From contig NZ_QOHO01000043.1 of NCBI RefSeq assembly GCF_003432035.1, forward strand, positions 31,796-95,795: a stretch of 64,000 nucleotides of DNA, given 5' to 3'. The position numbers were made by a program, and so were the translations under genes. This DNA comes from Lacrimispora amygdalina. GTDB lineage: Bacteria; Bacillota; Clostridia; Lachnospirales; Lachnospiraceae. The notes below the pieces were generated by a model, which was not told the DNA's origin, made no database searches, and saw only the letters and a program-made list of their open reading frames with translations. Shown here piece by piece: positions 9,681 to 16,223 of the stretch; the stretch's first letter is position 1; every line of letters starts with the position of its first letter.

Positions 9681-9878
9681 ATTTATAAGGGGTATGTGAG
9701 ATTTGAGTGGATGGGAAATATGGGATCAGATGTGTTGATTTTGGTAAAATTGAGGATTGTTCGAGAAAGTGCTTGATTTATAAGGGTTTTGTGGTGATTT
9801 AGGGTGTTATTTATGGTGATTTTTTGATGGAATGAATTATCTGACAATTTAAAATGCTTATTTTATAAGGGTTTTGTG
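9681..9878 (+). repeat. Three direct repeats, consensus TTTATAAGGGTTTTGTG
   Basis: Copies lie at 9681-9698 (ATTTATAAGGGGTATGTG), 9776-9793 (ATTTATAAGGGTTTTGTG) and 9861-9878 (TTTTATAAGGGTTTTGTG), 95 and 85 bp apart. Similarity extends upstream (AAGTG(C)TTG before copies 1 and 2). The arrangement is iteron-like. Confidence 0.7.
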
Positions 9879-10042
9879 AATGTGTGTCGAACATACTACC
9901 GAAGTGAAAATGCGAATTGTGTATGAAAAATATACAATTGTGATGAAAATTTTAAGTTGGTCTGTGAGTGGAATAGATAGCGGCTATTATGAATTTGAAA
10001 ATCATTTTCAAAATGTAAACTAGGCCCCCGGTCTATGAAAAG

Positions 10043-10068
10043 TACCATAATACTACACTATTATGGTA
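10043..10068. repeat. Perfect 10-bp inverted repeat
   Basis: TACCATAATA (10043-10052) and TATTATGGTA (10059-10068) flank CTACAC. With no T run it does not look like a terminator; it could be an operator or cruciform. A second inverted repeat, TTTAGTTG...CAACTAAA, follows directly at 10071-10103. Confidence 0.7.
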
Positions 10069-10223
10069 TGTTTAGTTGGTAGTTACATAGATTGTCAACT
10101 AAATTATGGGTAGTCATAAACCAGGACGAATCCTTTCATGTGGTCATTTTGTTGTAATTACAACGTAATATTTGAATGTATATAGGCGTGCCTGTTGAAT
10201 TGCGTATACAATTTAGTTCGGTC

Positions 10224-10417
10224 ATAAGTGAATGATCATTCAGTTAAAACAATACTATACGCCATATAGTATCATATGGAAAATAATATATTGCCCTTAC
10301 GATAATCATATAACAATACATGACTATTTCATCATGTACACATGAATAAATGGTAATATATAATAACTCAAATTCGCCATGTTTCTATCAATCATAACTA
10401 AACGATCATTCACTTAT
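10224..10417. repeat. Inverted 14-mers flanking a 166-bp AT-rich segment
   Basis: ATAAGTGAATGATC (10224-10237) and its reverse complement GATCATTCACTTAT (10404-10417) bracket an AT-rich stretch. The left copy sits within a perfect 14-bp palindrome, TGAATGATCATTCA (10229-10242). This could be a protein-binding pair. Confidence 0.6.
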
Positions 10418-10502
10418 AATCTTAATCACCTCAGCTACCAGGACATTCCCATTCCCACGCTCAATCAATCCTCATTCACCTTTTCAGCCGGTACAATGTC
10501 AA

Positions 10503-10727
10503 TCATTCTTTTTCTCTTATGTCAATTATTAAATCGCAGCCAATAGCATCACAGTATAATTTTATGGTTTCTAATGTGGGATTGGTGCTTTTATAATTCA
10601 AGAAATTTGATACCGTTCCTTTATTAAACCCAGTGTAGTCTATGATATCCTTTTGCTGCTTTTTTACATCAATCATTTTATGCTTAATCATATCTATTAT
10701 TTTGTCTGAATTTCCATCATAAATCAT
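10503..10727 (-). CDS. Xre-family repressor, 74 aa
   Basis: A single helix-turn-helix protein: KKQQKDIIDYTGFNKGTVSNFLNYKSTNPTLETI is the classic Cro/CI fold with the recognition helix near residues 30-45. It starts at ATG with GGAGG upstream and is divergent from a strong plus-strand promoter at 10825. An inverted repeat lies between them. It probably represses the rightward transcript and its own gene. Confidence 0.87.
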   Translation of the reverse strand: MIYDGNSDKIIDMIKHKMIDVKKQQKDIIDYTGFNKGTVSNFLNYKSTNPTLETIKLYCDAIGCDLIIDIREKE

Positions 10728-10783
10728 ATGCTTTATTCCTCCATAAAAGTATTGCTATATTATAATTTCTCTATATCATATCA

Positions 10784-10813
10784 AAAAAAGTTGTAAAAAA
10801 CAATAACTTTTTT
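10784..10813. promoter_or_regulatory. Candidate operator of the Xre repressor
   Basis: AAAAAAGTT (10784-10792) and AACTTTTTT (10805-10813) form a 9-bp inverted repeat between the divergent repressor gene and the rightward promoter. TAAAAGTATTG also occurs twice, at 10744 and 10817, the second overlapping the -35 region. Confidence 0.5.
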
Positions 10814-10824
10814 GCGTAAAAGTA

Positions 10825-10853
10825 TTGACAAAACACAACTATTACGGTATAAT
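10825..10853 (+). promoter_or_regulatory. Consensus sigma-A promoter
   Basis: TTGACA (10825-10830), a 17-bp spacer and TATAAT (10848-10853) match the consensus exactly. It should start the rightward transcript covering the gene at 10924 and the structured region beyond it. Confidence 0.88.
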
Positions 10854-10923
10854 AAGTACATAAGATAAAGGTAAGCAATACGAAACACACAAACAAGTCA
10901 ATCATGAAAGCGAGGTAAACACC

Positions 10924-11154
10924 ATGACAAATACTGTAAAACTTCAAGGGATATGCAATCATAAAATGGGAATTAAGGTATCCGATTTAAGGCCAGGAAA
11001 TATACTACTCTGGAATTATGGATACAAAAGCGAGGTAATAAATTTAATTCCAAGTAAGACCGGTAAGACCATTACATTACAGCTAAAATCTTTACAAGAC
11101 GGAATTTTAAGAGATAGGAAGATGTCTTCTGAGACCTTAGTAGTAAAAGCCTAA
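10924..11154 (+). CDS. Hypothetical small beta-rich protein, 76 aa
   Basis: It begins at ATG after GCGAGG and is the first gene behind a perfect promoter. Residues 17-75 read like a small beta-barrel (VSDLRPGNILLWNYGY...KTGKTITLQLKS). I know similar short proteins from Clostridial phages and plasmids but not their function. It is followed by about 500 nt of RNA-like sequence. Confidence 0.72.
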   Translation: MTNTVKLQGICNHKMGIKVSDLRPGNILLWNYGYKSEVINLIPSKTGKTITLQLKSLQDGILRDRKMSSETLVVKA

Positions 11155-11610
11155 ACGAAAAGCGTTACAGTCAGGTGCAATCCCTGACTAGGCTATCAAC
11201 TGATTAAGATATCAGTTTCCATAATGAACGGACATAGGCTCAAGAGTAGCAATGCCTCATAGTTGTGCTACCATATGTGTACAGTGGAATCACATAGAAA
11301 AAGATATTCACTTGATTTTAAAGGATGCAGTTTTTAAGAAAACGCATGGGTGAGCGTCAGCCTACGTAGAACGCTGGACAAGAAAATGCAGGTAGGGAGC
11401 GAACATAATGAATAAAACCAGGGAACACATTCTTCTATAGGGTGCCTGATATTAAAAAGCCTGGATACTTCCTAAGTTGCCATAAAGGGTAACGAAAACA
11501 AATAAGCCGGAATGAGAGAGCCGGAGCGGTGGGAGCACAAATAACCCGATGAAAGTGCAACTCTCAAAAAATTACAAGTGATGATACTTGCCCCACATAG
11601 AACGGAAAAG
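11155..11610 (+). ncRNA. Candidate structured RNA region 1
   Basis: About 450 nt contain no credible gene but many hairpins: AGTCAGG/CCTGACT (11169-11189), AACTGAT/ATCAGTT (11198-11217), AGCGT/ACGCT (11353-11375) and GAGAG/CTCTC (about 11514-11565). The region lies downstream of a perfect promoter and continues into the triple-hairpin block. Size, hairpin density and gene context recall the large ornate phage RNAs (GOLLD, ROOL), but I cannot assign a family by eye. Confidence 0.5.
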
Positions 11611-11614
11611 AGCC

Positions 11615-11802
11615 TGACAGCTACCAACTGTCAAGCCCTAACCAACTACATATTGGGAGGTGATGGAATGCCAAAAGGCTACTTAGTTCCTTCCGGTTAC
11701 ATGGGTTTTGTAAATAATAGCTACCAACTATTTGCAACAGAAGCCGAGTATCTGGAATACATAAGTTAATCACCAAAGGCGGGAAGCTACCAACTTCCTG
11801 CC
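11615..11802 (+). repeat. Three hairpins sharing the 7-nt loop CTACCAA
   Basis: Hairpin 1 is TGACAG/CTGTCA (11615-11633), hairpin 2 AATAG/CTATT (11716-11732) and hairpin 3 GGCGGGAAG/CTTCCTGCC (11778-11802). All three have the loop CTACCAA, closed by AG...CT, while the outer stem pairs differ and remain complementary. Hairpin 2 lies inside a small coding frame. Conserved loops on covarying stems point to an RNA motif recognised by a partner. Confidence 0.75.
11668..11769 (+). CDS. Conserved-type 33-residue peptide (MPKGY...)
   Basis: ATG 11668 has GGGAGGTGATGG just upstream. The peptide (PKGYLVPSGYMGFV...YQLFATEAEYLEYIS) resembles short aromatic-rich peptides common in Clostridial mobile elements, from memory and of unknown function. 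A longer reading from 11578 lacks a ribosome site. Its codons for NSYQL contain the second CTACCAA hairpin, so coding and RNA structure overlap. Confidence 0.7.
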   Translation: MPKGYLVPSGYMGFVNNSYQLFATEAEYLEYIS

Positions 11803-11991
11803 GACCCAAAGGGAAATACAGAAATGTATCTCATCTTCACAAATTGAGATTATCACATTTCTTGCAATCTGTCAATTCTGGCAGAGAGTTTCCCTACAAA
11901 CAGAGAATTAACTTCTATACCGATTGACAACGCACCAAGCAGTCAACCGCTCATCTATAACAATTCTTAGATAGAATCCCGGAAATTTTGC

Positions 11992-12022
11992 GCACCTTGA
12001 AAAGTGAATAGAAATGTATTAG
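11992..12022 (+). other. Segment A of a 30-bp RNA complementarity
   Basis: As plus-strand RNA this segment pairs with 12550-12579. There are 26 continuous pairs including two G-U wobbles, then a one-base bulge (C11996) and four more pairs. It lies just downstream, on the minus strand, of the stop of the 34-residue membrane peptide, i.e. in that message's 3' untranslated region. Confidence 0.7.
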
Positions 12023-12024
12023 AG

Positions 12025-12129
12025 TTATTTCTTTACAAATACTTTGTGAGCTAATGCGATGAGTAAAATTACTATAGCCAACGGTGGGTAAATAAACAGG
12101 CAAATTATAAAAATTACAAACCAAAACAT
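12025..12129 (-). CDS. 34-residue membrane peptide, type I toxin-like
   Basis: This minus-strand frame begins at ATG 12129, 8 nt after GGAGG (12138-12142). The peptide is almost entirely hydrophobic (MFWFVIFIICLFIYPPLAIV..., then ...LIALAHKVFVKK) with a lysine-rich tail, like type I toxins that act at the membrane. It is divergent from the small repressor at 12206 over shared AT-rich promoter-like sequence. Plus-strand transcription from 10825 would be antisense to it. Toxicity is inference; the frame and ribosome site are directly visible. Confidence 0.6.
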   Translation of the reverse strand: MFWFVIFIICLFIYPPLAIVILLIALAHKVFVKK

Positions 12130-12205
12130 TTTTCATTCCTCCATTATCCCTTTTGTATTATATATAAATATGATACAATAATATCAAAGTAAAGGAGGTT
12201 TTGCA

Positions 12206-12415
12206 ATGATAACATACTATAAATTATTTGATGTGCTGAAACGTCGACAAATGACCGTTGAGCAACTTAGAATTGACATACAGGCATCAAGCTCTACCAT
12301 GACAAAGTTGCGTAAGAATCAAAATGTGGCAATCGATGTTATTGATCGTATTTGTGATAGATTGGATTGTCAGCCAGGAGATTTAATGGAATTTGAAAAA
12401 TCTTTAAAAAGTTAA
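12206..12415 (+). CDS. Small Cro/CI-type repressor, 69 aa
   Basis: AAAGGAGG precedes the ATG. The protein is one helix-turn-helix domain: MTVEQLRIDIQASSSTMTKLRKNQ, then VAIDVIDRICDRLDCQPGDLMEF, a common single-domain Xre repressor of Firmicutes mobile elements. It is divergent from the membrane-peptide gene and could control it. A strong promoter follows 10 nt after its stop. Confidence 0.87.
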   Translation: MITYYKLFDVLKRRQMTVEQLRIDIQASSSTMTKLRKNQNVAIDVIDRICDRLDCQPGDLMEFEKSLKS

Positions 12416-12424
12416 AGAAAACAG

Positions 12425-12453
12425 TTGACAAGTCAAAGAATATATGATATACT
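12425..12453 (+). promoter_or_regulatory. Strong sigma-A promoter for the long RNA
   Basis: TTGACA (12425-12430), a 17-bp spacer and TATACT (12448-12453). No gene starts for 700 nt downstream, so its product begins with a long untranslated RNA from about 12460. Confidence 0.85.
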
Positions 12454-12459
12454 TGTATT

Positions 12460-13119
12460 ATCAAAAGGAAATAGAAAAGCCGGTTTCCCACCGACCAAAG
12501 TAGTTACCGACTTTTCACAAAACACTTGATAAACAAGCGTATAATCATTCTAATACATTTTTATTCGCTTTTCAAGTGCAATCGCACACTAATTTCCATT
12601 TTGAAAAAGAGAATTACCAAGTATCAAACCCGATCAGTAATGAAAGAAGCTACTGACCGCTAACAACATTAATTAGTCAAGTGTAGGCATATTGTGACTT
12701 TCCGATTCTATACGGGAAGAAGTGAAGCGAAATAAACCGTTCCATCCGTTACATCAAATTAGATGTGACAAGAGATGCATAAGGGTTGAATCACACTAGC
12801 ATATATTGTAGTCACTGGTTACGGCGGTTTTGAAAAAGTAGACACTTAGTAGAATATATAGAGGCAGCCAGCGAATGATAAATTTGCATTGCTTGCGAAA
12901 TAAAAAGCAGAAATGAACTAGAGCCGTAAGGCTTGCTTTAATATAGGAAGAAACACATTTCACCAGAAATGTTTTATCAGTTATACCATGCAGACGAAAA
13001 CAAAGAAACAAACGTGAGACGTTATAGAAGAATCCCAACCACCGCCAAACGGGACATACGGCAAACTTCTATAATTAGTCATATCCCTTGAAAAATTCTA
13101 TTTTCGTCTGTATGAATAT
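12460..13119 (+). ncRNA. Candidate large structured RNA (about 660 nt)
   Basis: The region has its own promoter, no coding frame, and many hairpins: CGGT/ACCG (12481-12493), AAAGT/ACTTT (12497-12514), GTGC-AATC-GCAC (12576-12587), AGCC-GTAA-GGCT with a GNRA loop (12922-12933), ACATTTC-ACCA-GAAATGT (12955-12972) and TTATAGAAG/CTTCTATAA (13022-13074). A 14-bp long-range stem (12987-13000 with 13101-13114, one G-U) encloses the 3' domain. Length, promoter and phage context fit ROOL- or GOLLD-like RNAs; family not proven. It could also serve as a very long leader for the gene at 13159. Confidence 0.65.
12550..12579 (+). other. Segment B of the 30-bp RNA complementarity
   Basis: This segment near the 5' end of the long RNA pairs with plus-strand 11992-12022 and is nearly identical in sense to the 3' untranslated region of the minus-strand membrane-peptide message. 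Its last bases can instead form the hairpin GTGC-AATC-GCAC, so pairing would compete with local folding. Confidence 0.7.
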
Positions 13120-13158
13120 CTGATAAAGATAAGATTTTATAAAGGAGGATAATTACTA

Positions 13159-14037
13159 ATGCACGAAAACGATCTACTGGAAAACAAAGCATTTAGGGAA
13201 AAGTTGGTTGCCAAAGTGGAAGTTTTGGAAAAGGTGAAGAAATTACTTCTCATTCCAGGGACAGAAAAGGCAACAGTTGGTCAGGTCGCTGGTTACTTTG
13301 AAGTAGGAGAAGAAGCTATAAAAGCAGTTGTGCAGCGTAACCGCATTGAACTTGAAGAAGATGGACTTTATTCGAAGTCCGGGAGGGAAACAAAAGAATT
13401 TTTAGAAAGTTGCAACTTGCAACCTTCTAACTTTCGAGGTGGTTTTGAAACAGATGGAATGCGTTTTAGCAATAGGGGAAATCTTCTTTTTCCTCGACGG
13501 GCAATCCTACGTATAGGTATGCTACTTAGAGATTCAGAGATTGCAAAGGAAGTCAGGACTCAGCTTCTTAATATAGAAGAAAAGACAACTATCGAAATCA
13601 AAACAGCCGATATTACAGAGGAAGAAACACTTGCTTTATCTGTAGGCATGGCTTACGCAAGTGGTGATCCAGATGCCATCTTAATGGCAACAACAAAGAT
13701 GATGGACTATAAAAACCGCCACATTAAGAAACTGGAACAATCAAACAAAGCACTTGCTAATGGCATTCTTGAATGGGAAGATAGAAGCAGAATCAACTTT
13801 GCAGTAAGAAAATTATCTATTTATGCTCATGTTGGATATGGAAAAGTTTGGAATGAATTATACTCGCAGCTTAAAAACAAGTATCATATGAATTTACAGG
13901 GCAGAGGGAAACAGCCTTGGATTCAGCACGTAAAAGAAGATGAGTGGAAATGTGTGATTAAAGCATTTTCGGCTTTGTGTGAGTATTACGAAACAGATGT
14001 AAACGAAATGTTTAACGATCTGAAAATTGAAGTTTAA
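13159..14037 (+). CDS. Phage regulatory (antirepressor-like) protein, 292 aa
   Basis: AAAGGAGG precedes the ATG. Residues 25-130 look like a DNA-binding phage regulator (KATVGQVAGYFEVGEEAIKAVVQRNR, then RFSNRGNLLFPRRAILRIGMLLRDSEIAKEVR). Residues 210-290 form a separate helical domain (WNELYSQLKNKYHMNLQGRG...EWKCVIKAFSALCEYY) often seen at the C-terminus of prophage antirepressors. Exact family uncertain. It is the first gene after the long structured RNA and may be read from the same promoter. Confidence 0.75.
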   Translation: MHENDLLENKAFREKLVAKVEVLEKVKKLLLIPGTEKATVGQVAGYFEVGEEAIKAVVQRNRIELEEDGLYSKSGRETKEFLESCNLQPSNFRGGFETDGMRFSNRGNLLFPRRAILRIGMLLRDSEIAKEVRTQLLNIEEKTTIEIKTADITEEETLALSVGMAYASGDPDAILMATTKMMDYKNRHIKKLEQSNKALANGILEWEDRSRINFAVRKLSIYAHVGYGKVWNELYSQLKNKYHMNLQGRGKQPWIQHVKEDEWKCVIKAFSALCEYYETDVNEMFNDLKIEV

Positions 14038-14042
14038 AAGTA

Positions 14043-14080
14043 GGGCTTGTAACTGTCAAAGGTTATAAGCTCATTTTAGT
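14043..14080 (+). terminator. Hairpin terminator after the regulatory gene
   Basis: GGGCTTGTAAC (14043-14053) pairs with GTTATAAGCTC (about 14062-14072) over 11 bp including two G-U pairs; CATTTTAGTT follows. The T run is short, so termination may be partial. Confidence 0.55.
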
Positions 14081-14113
14081 TAAAAAAATAAGTAATCAGA
14101 AGGGGATATAACG

Positions 14114-14362
14114 ATGAAGGTTAACATATACACAATTGGTAAGAAACAGTTAATCGGAACTTACAATGTAAGAAACGCTTATGATTCAAGTTTCTATTTT
14201 CGTGAAATGCCTACATTGTCAGCGAAAAGGTGCAGAGAAATTTTAAACATTGTATCTCCTGATTATAAAATCGAATCAGAAACTTTGATATTCGAAAATG
14301 TTGAAACAGAACATACGGGAGTGCAAAAGGTACACAGAAACGGTACTATATTAAATTTTTAG
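14114..14362 (+). CDS. Hypothetical protein, 82 aa
   Basis: An unrecognised protein with AAGGGG before the ATG, ending 14 nt before the next gene. It begins VNIYTIGKKQLIGTYNVRNAYD and looks mixed alpha/beta. It opens the long rightward series of small accessory genes. Confidence 0.72.
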   Translation: MKVNIYTIGKKQLIGTYNVRNAYDSSFYFREMPTLSAKRCREILNIVSPDYKIESETLIFENVETEHTGVQKVHRNGTILNF

Positions 14363-14375
14363 GAGGAATAAAGAC

Positions 14376-14834
14376 ATGAACAAATACAATACATCAAACT
14401 GTCTGCCGAGCTTTGCAAAAATGAAAAAGTCATTTCCAGCACTGACAGAGAATAAGAAAGAGTTCACCAATAACAAAAAGTATCTATATGATTTTTCATT
14501 GCTTGATGGTAAAATTCCGGCTGACATTGCGGAATCAATTTTCAATCAGGCTATGAAACAAACCGGCATTATTGATTGCTTTTCGGTATGTGATGCCATA
14601 TCGGGTATAGAGGGTAAGAAATACTATGTATATTTAGATTTTATCCCATATAAGGTTATAAACATGAATACAGGTAAAACAAGTTATTGCATTATGGAAG
14701 TATCTGGCTTGCGGATATCTGTCCATAACCTGAATGTATACGGCTATGCTGAGAATATCCAAGCGGATTATATAGAGGCTGGTCATTGGAGAACAAATAC
14801 ACTGACATATATCAATGATATAGAAGTAGCTTAG
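14376..14834 (+). CDS. Hypothetical protein, 152 aa
   Basis: It starts at ATG with AGGAGG upstream. The C-terminal two thirds are strand-rich (KYYVYLDFIPYKVINMNTGKT, MEVSGLRISVHNLNVYGYAEN). No known motif. Close spacing (13 nt) ties it to its upstream neighbour. Confidence 0.73.
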   Translation: MNKYNTSNCLPSFAKMKKSFPALTENKKEFTNNKKYLYDFSLLDGKIPADIAESIFNQAMKQTGIIDCFSVCDAISGIEGKKYYVYLDFIPYKVINMNTGKTSYCIMEVSGLRISVHNLNVYGYAENIQADYIEAGHWRTNTLTYINDIEVA

Positions 14835-14865
14835 AATATCCATTTTAAGGGAGGCTAAAAATATT

Positions 14866-15105
14866 ATGAATGAAACATTAGAAAGTATTAAGTATGTAGA
14901 AGCAAATAAATTACATGAGGAAGCAAACAAACTTGCCATTAAGGTGGGGAATATTTATATGGCTAGTTTAATGCTTTACAAAAATATCCCACTAACAGAA
15001 AAAAATATAGCCATATGCAAAAAAATTGTGTTAGAACGCAAAGAAAATGAAAATAAATGGTTTACATGGTTTATCAATGGTGGATGGAAAGAAGATCTTA
15101 AATGA
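14866..15105 (+). CDS. Hypothetical protein, 79 aa
   Basis: A small helical protein with GGGAGG before the ATG. The C-terminus is rich in tryptophan (NKWFTWFINGGWKED). Unknown function. A homing endonuclease gene follows about 27 nt later. Confidence 0.7.
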   Translation: MNETLESIKYVEANKLHEEANKLAIKVGNIYMASLMLYKNIPLTEKNIAICKKIVLERKENENKWFTWFINGGWKEDLK

Positions 15106-15132
15106 AACGATTATTTGAAGGGAGAAAAATAT

Positions 15133-15897
15133 TTGAAAATTGGAGAGATAGGAAAGAATTCAAAGGGAACAGAAATGAAAATAGTATCTGCAAGAAATTC
15201 TTGTGATATAGATGTTCAATTTCTTGATGACTATGGTTACATTTATAAACATAATATTTATACAAATTTCAAAAAGGGAAATATAAAGAATCCATATGAC
15301 AAAACAATTTCTAATGTTGGTTATTTTGGTGTTGGAGAATATGAAAGTTTAGGAAGAAAACACGCGAAAGAATATGACGCATGGAGGCTAATGATACGGC
15401 GTTGTTATAATGAAGGTTCAGATAAAAGATATCCAGCGTATTATGACAAGTGTACAGTATGTGAAGAATGGCATAATTATCAAGTGTTTGCAAGATGGTA
15501 TGAAGAAAACGTTTATATTGTAAACGAAAGATTACATATAGATAAAGATATACTAAATCCTAACTCTCACGAATATTCACCTGAAAACTGTTTGCTTGTG
15601 CCACAAAGAATTAACATGTTATTTCTAAATAAACCAAACAAAAGAGGGTTGCCCAACGGAATAAGAGCTGATAAACATGGATTTTCAGCAAGATATAATC
15701 ACATTGAATTGGGTAATTTTAGTACATTAGAGGAAGCATATTCCAAATATGCAAAAGAAAAAGAAAAGAAGATTAAGGAGATTTCAGAAGAGTATAAAAG
15801 CATAATACCAACAAAGCTATATGAAGCATTGATGAATTATAAGGTGCTCTTAGAGAATGATAAAAATTATATAAAATCAAATATTTATAAAACTTAA
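15133..15897 (+). CDS. Free-standing HNH homing endonuclease with AP2-like tail, copy 1
   Basis: I chose TTG 15133, about 8 nt after AAGGGAG; a TTG at 15115 is in frame but lacks a site. The protein has an N-terminal small beta domain, a central domain typical of phage HNH enzymes (YDAWRLMIRRCYNE, CTVCEEWHNYQVFARWY, HIDKDI, YSPENCLLVPQRIN) and a C-terminal AP2-like DNA-binding region (GIRADKHGFSARYNHIELGNF). A paralogue lies at 21057. Neither lies in an obvious intron, so they look like free-standing homing genes. Confidence 0.82.
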   Translation: MKIGEIGKNSKGTEMKIVSARNSCDIDVQFLDDYGYIYKHNIYTNFKKGNIKNPYDKTISNVGYFGVGEYESLGRKHAKEYDAWRLMIRRCYNEGSDKRYPAYYDKCTVCEEWHNYQVFARWYEENVYIVNERLHIDKDILNPNSHEYSPENCLLVPQRINMLFLNKPNKRGLPNGIRADKHGFSARYNHIELGNFSTLEEAYSKYAKEKEKKIKEISEEYKSIIPTKLYEALMNYKVLLENDKNYIKSNIYKT

Positions 15898-15898
15898 T

Positions 15899-15980
15899 CG
15901 GCAGAGTGGAGCAGTCTAAACGGCTGCTTTAATGCACTTGACACACGTCAGACGGTCACAAGTCCGTAAGCATTGAGAAA
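15899..15980 (+). other. tRNA-like structured element, not a functional tRNA
   Basis: Between two genes lies a cloverleaf-like set of arms: GCAG/CTGC (about 15911-15927), TGAC-ACAC-GTCA, ACGG-TCACAAGT-CCGT and an outer TAATGC/GCATT pair. It resembles D and T arms, but there is no 7-bp acceptor stem or 7-nt anticodon loop. It could be a decayed tRNA or a leader structure. Confidence 0.35.
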
Positions 15981-15993
15981 GGGAGAGTTAAAC

Positions 15994-16197
15994 ATGAGAA
16001 AAACAAGAGTAGTTAAAAATCTTGACAATGGATACGAATATATTTTTGCAAATAAAACACCAATGGAGGCATTACAAGCTATGATTTATACGCTTAATCT
16101 AAAGGCAAAAGAGAATTGTACAATAAATAAAACAGTAAGCGGGGAATGCCTTTATTTTGAATACAAAGGGGAAATGTATTCTACGGTAAACAATTAA
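15994..16197 (+). CDS. Hypothetical protein, 67 aa
   Basis: ATG 15994 follows AAAGGGAGAG at good distance; a start 21 nt earlier lies on top of that site. The sequence (RVVKNLDNGYEYIFANKTPMEALQAMIYTLN) suggests a small alpha/beta fold of a type common in Clostridial mobile elements. Unknown role. Confidence 0.72.
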   Translation: MRKTRVVKNLDNGYEYIFANKTPMEALQAMIYTLNLKAKENCTINKTVSGECLYFEYKGEMYSTVNN

Positions 16198-16223
16198 ATT
16201 CTTATTTGATGGAGGAAAAGAAA

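Larger units (their letters stand above)
9510..10500. other. Gene-free control region (candidate origin or regulatory centre)
   Basis: Nearly 1 kb with no credible gene lies between leftward genes and the Xre repressor. It contains three spaced direct repeats, an extreme strand asymmetry (about 54 G against 3 C in 9661-9840), two strong inverted repeats at 10043-10103 and a pair of inverted 14-mers at 10224/10404. Such clustering fits an origin, a partition site or a rho-type termination zone. Which one is not decidable from sequence alone. Confidence 0.5.

Noticed and set aside
11578..11667. Longer N-terminus for the MPKGY peptide
   Set aside because: The extension has no ribosome site and overlaps hairpin 1; ATG 11668 has a strong site at proper spacing.
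11951..12136. 61-codon minus-strand frame starting at 12136
   Set aside because: Its ATG is only 1 nt from the ribosome site; the overlapping frame from ATG 12129 has 8-nt spacing and encodes a coherent membrane peptide.
12796..13038. 80-codon minus-strand frame inside the long RNA
   Set aside because: No ribosome site, and the DNA is better explained by RNA hairpins and a long-range stem on the plus strand.
15899..15980. Functional tRNA gene
   Set aside because: No 7-bp acceptor stem and no 7-nt anticodon loop could be drawn.
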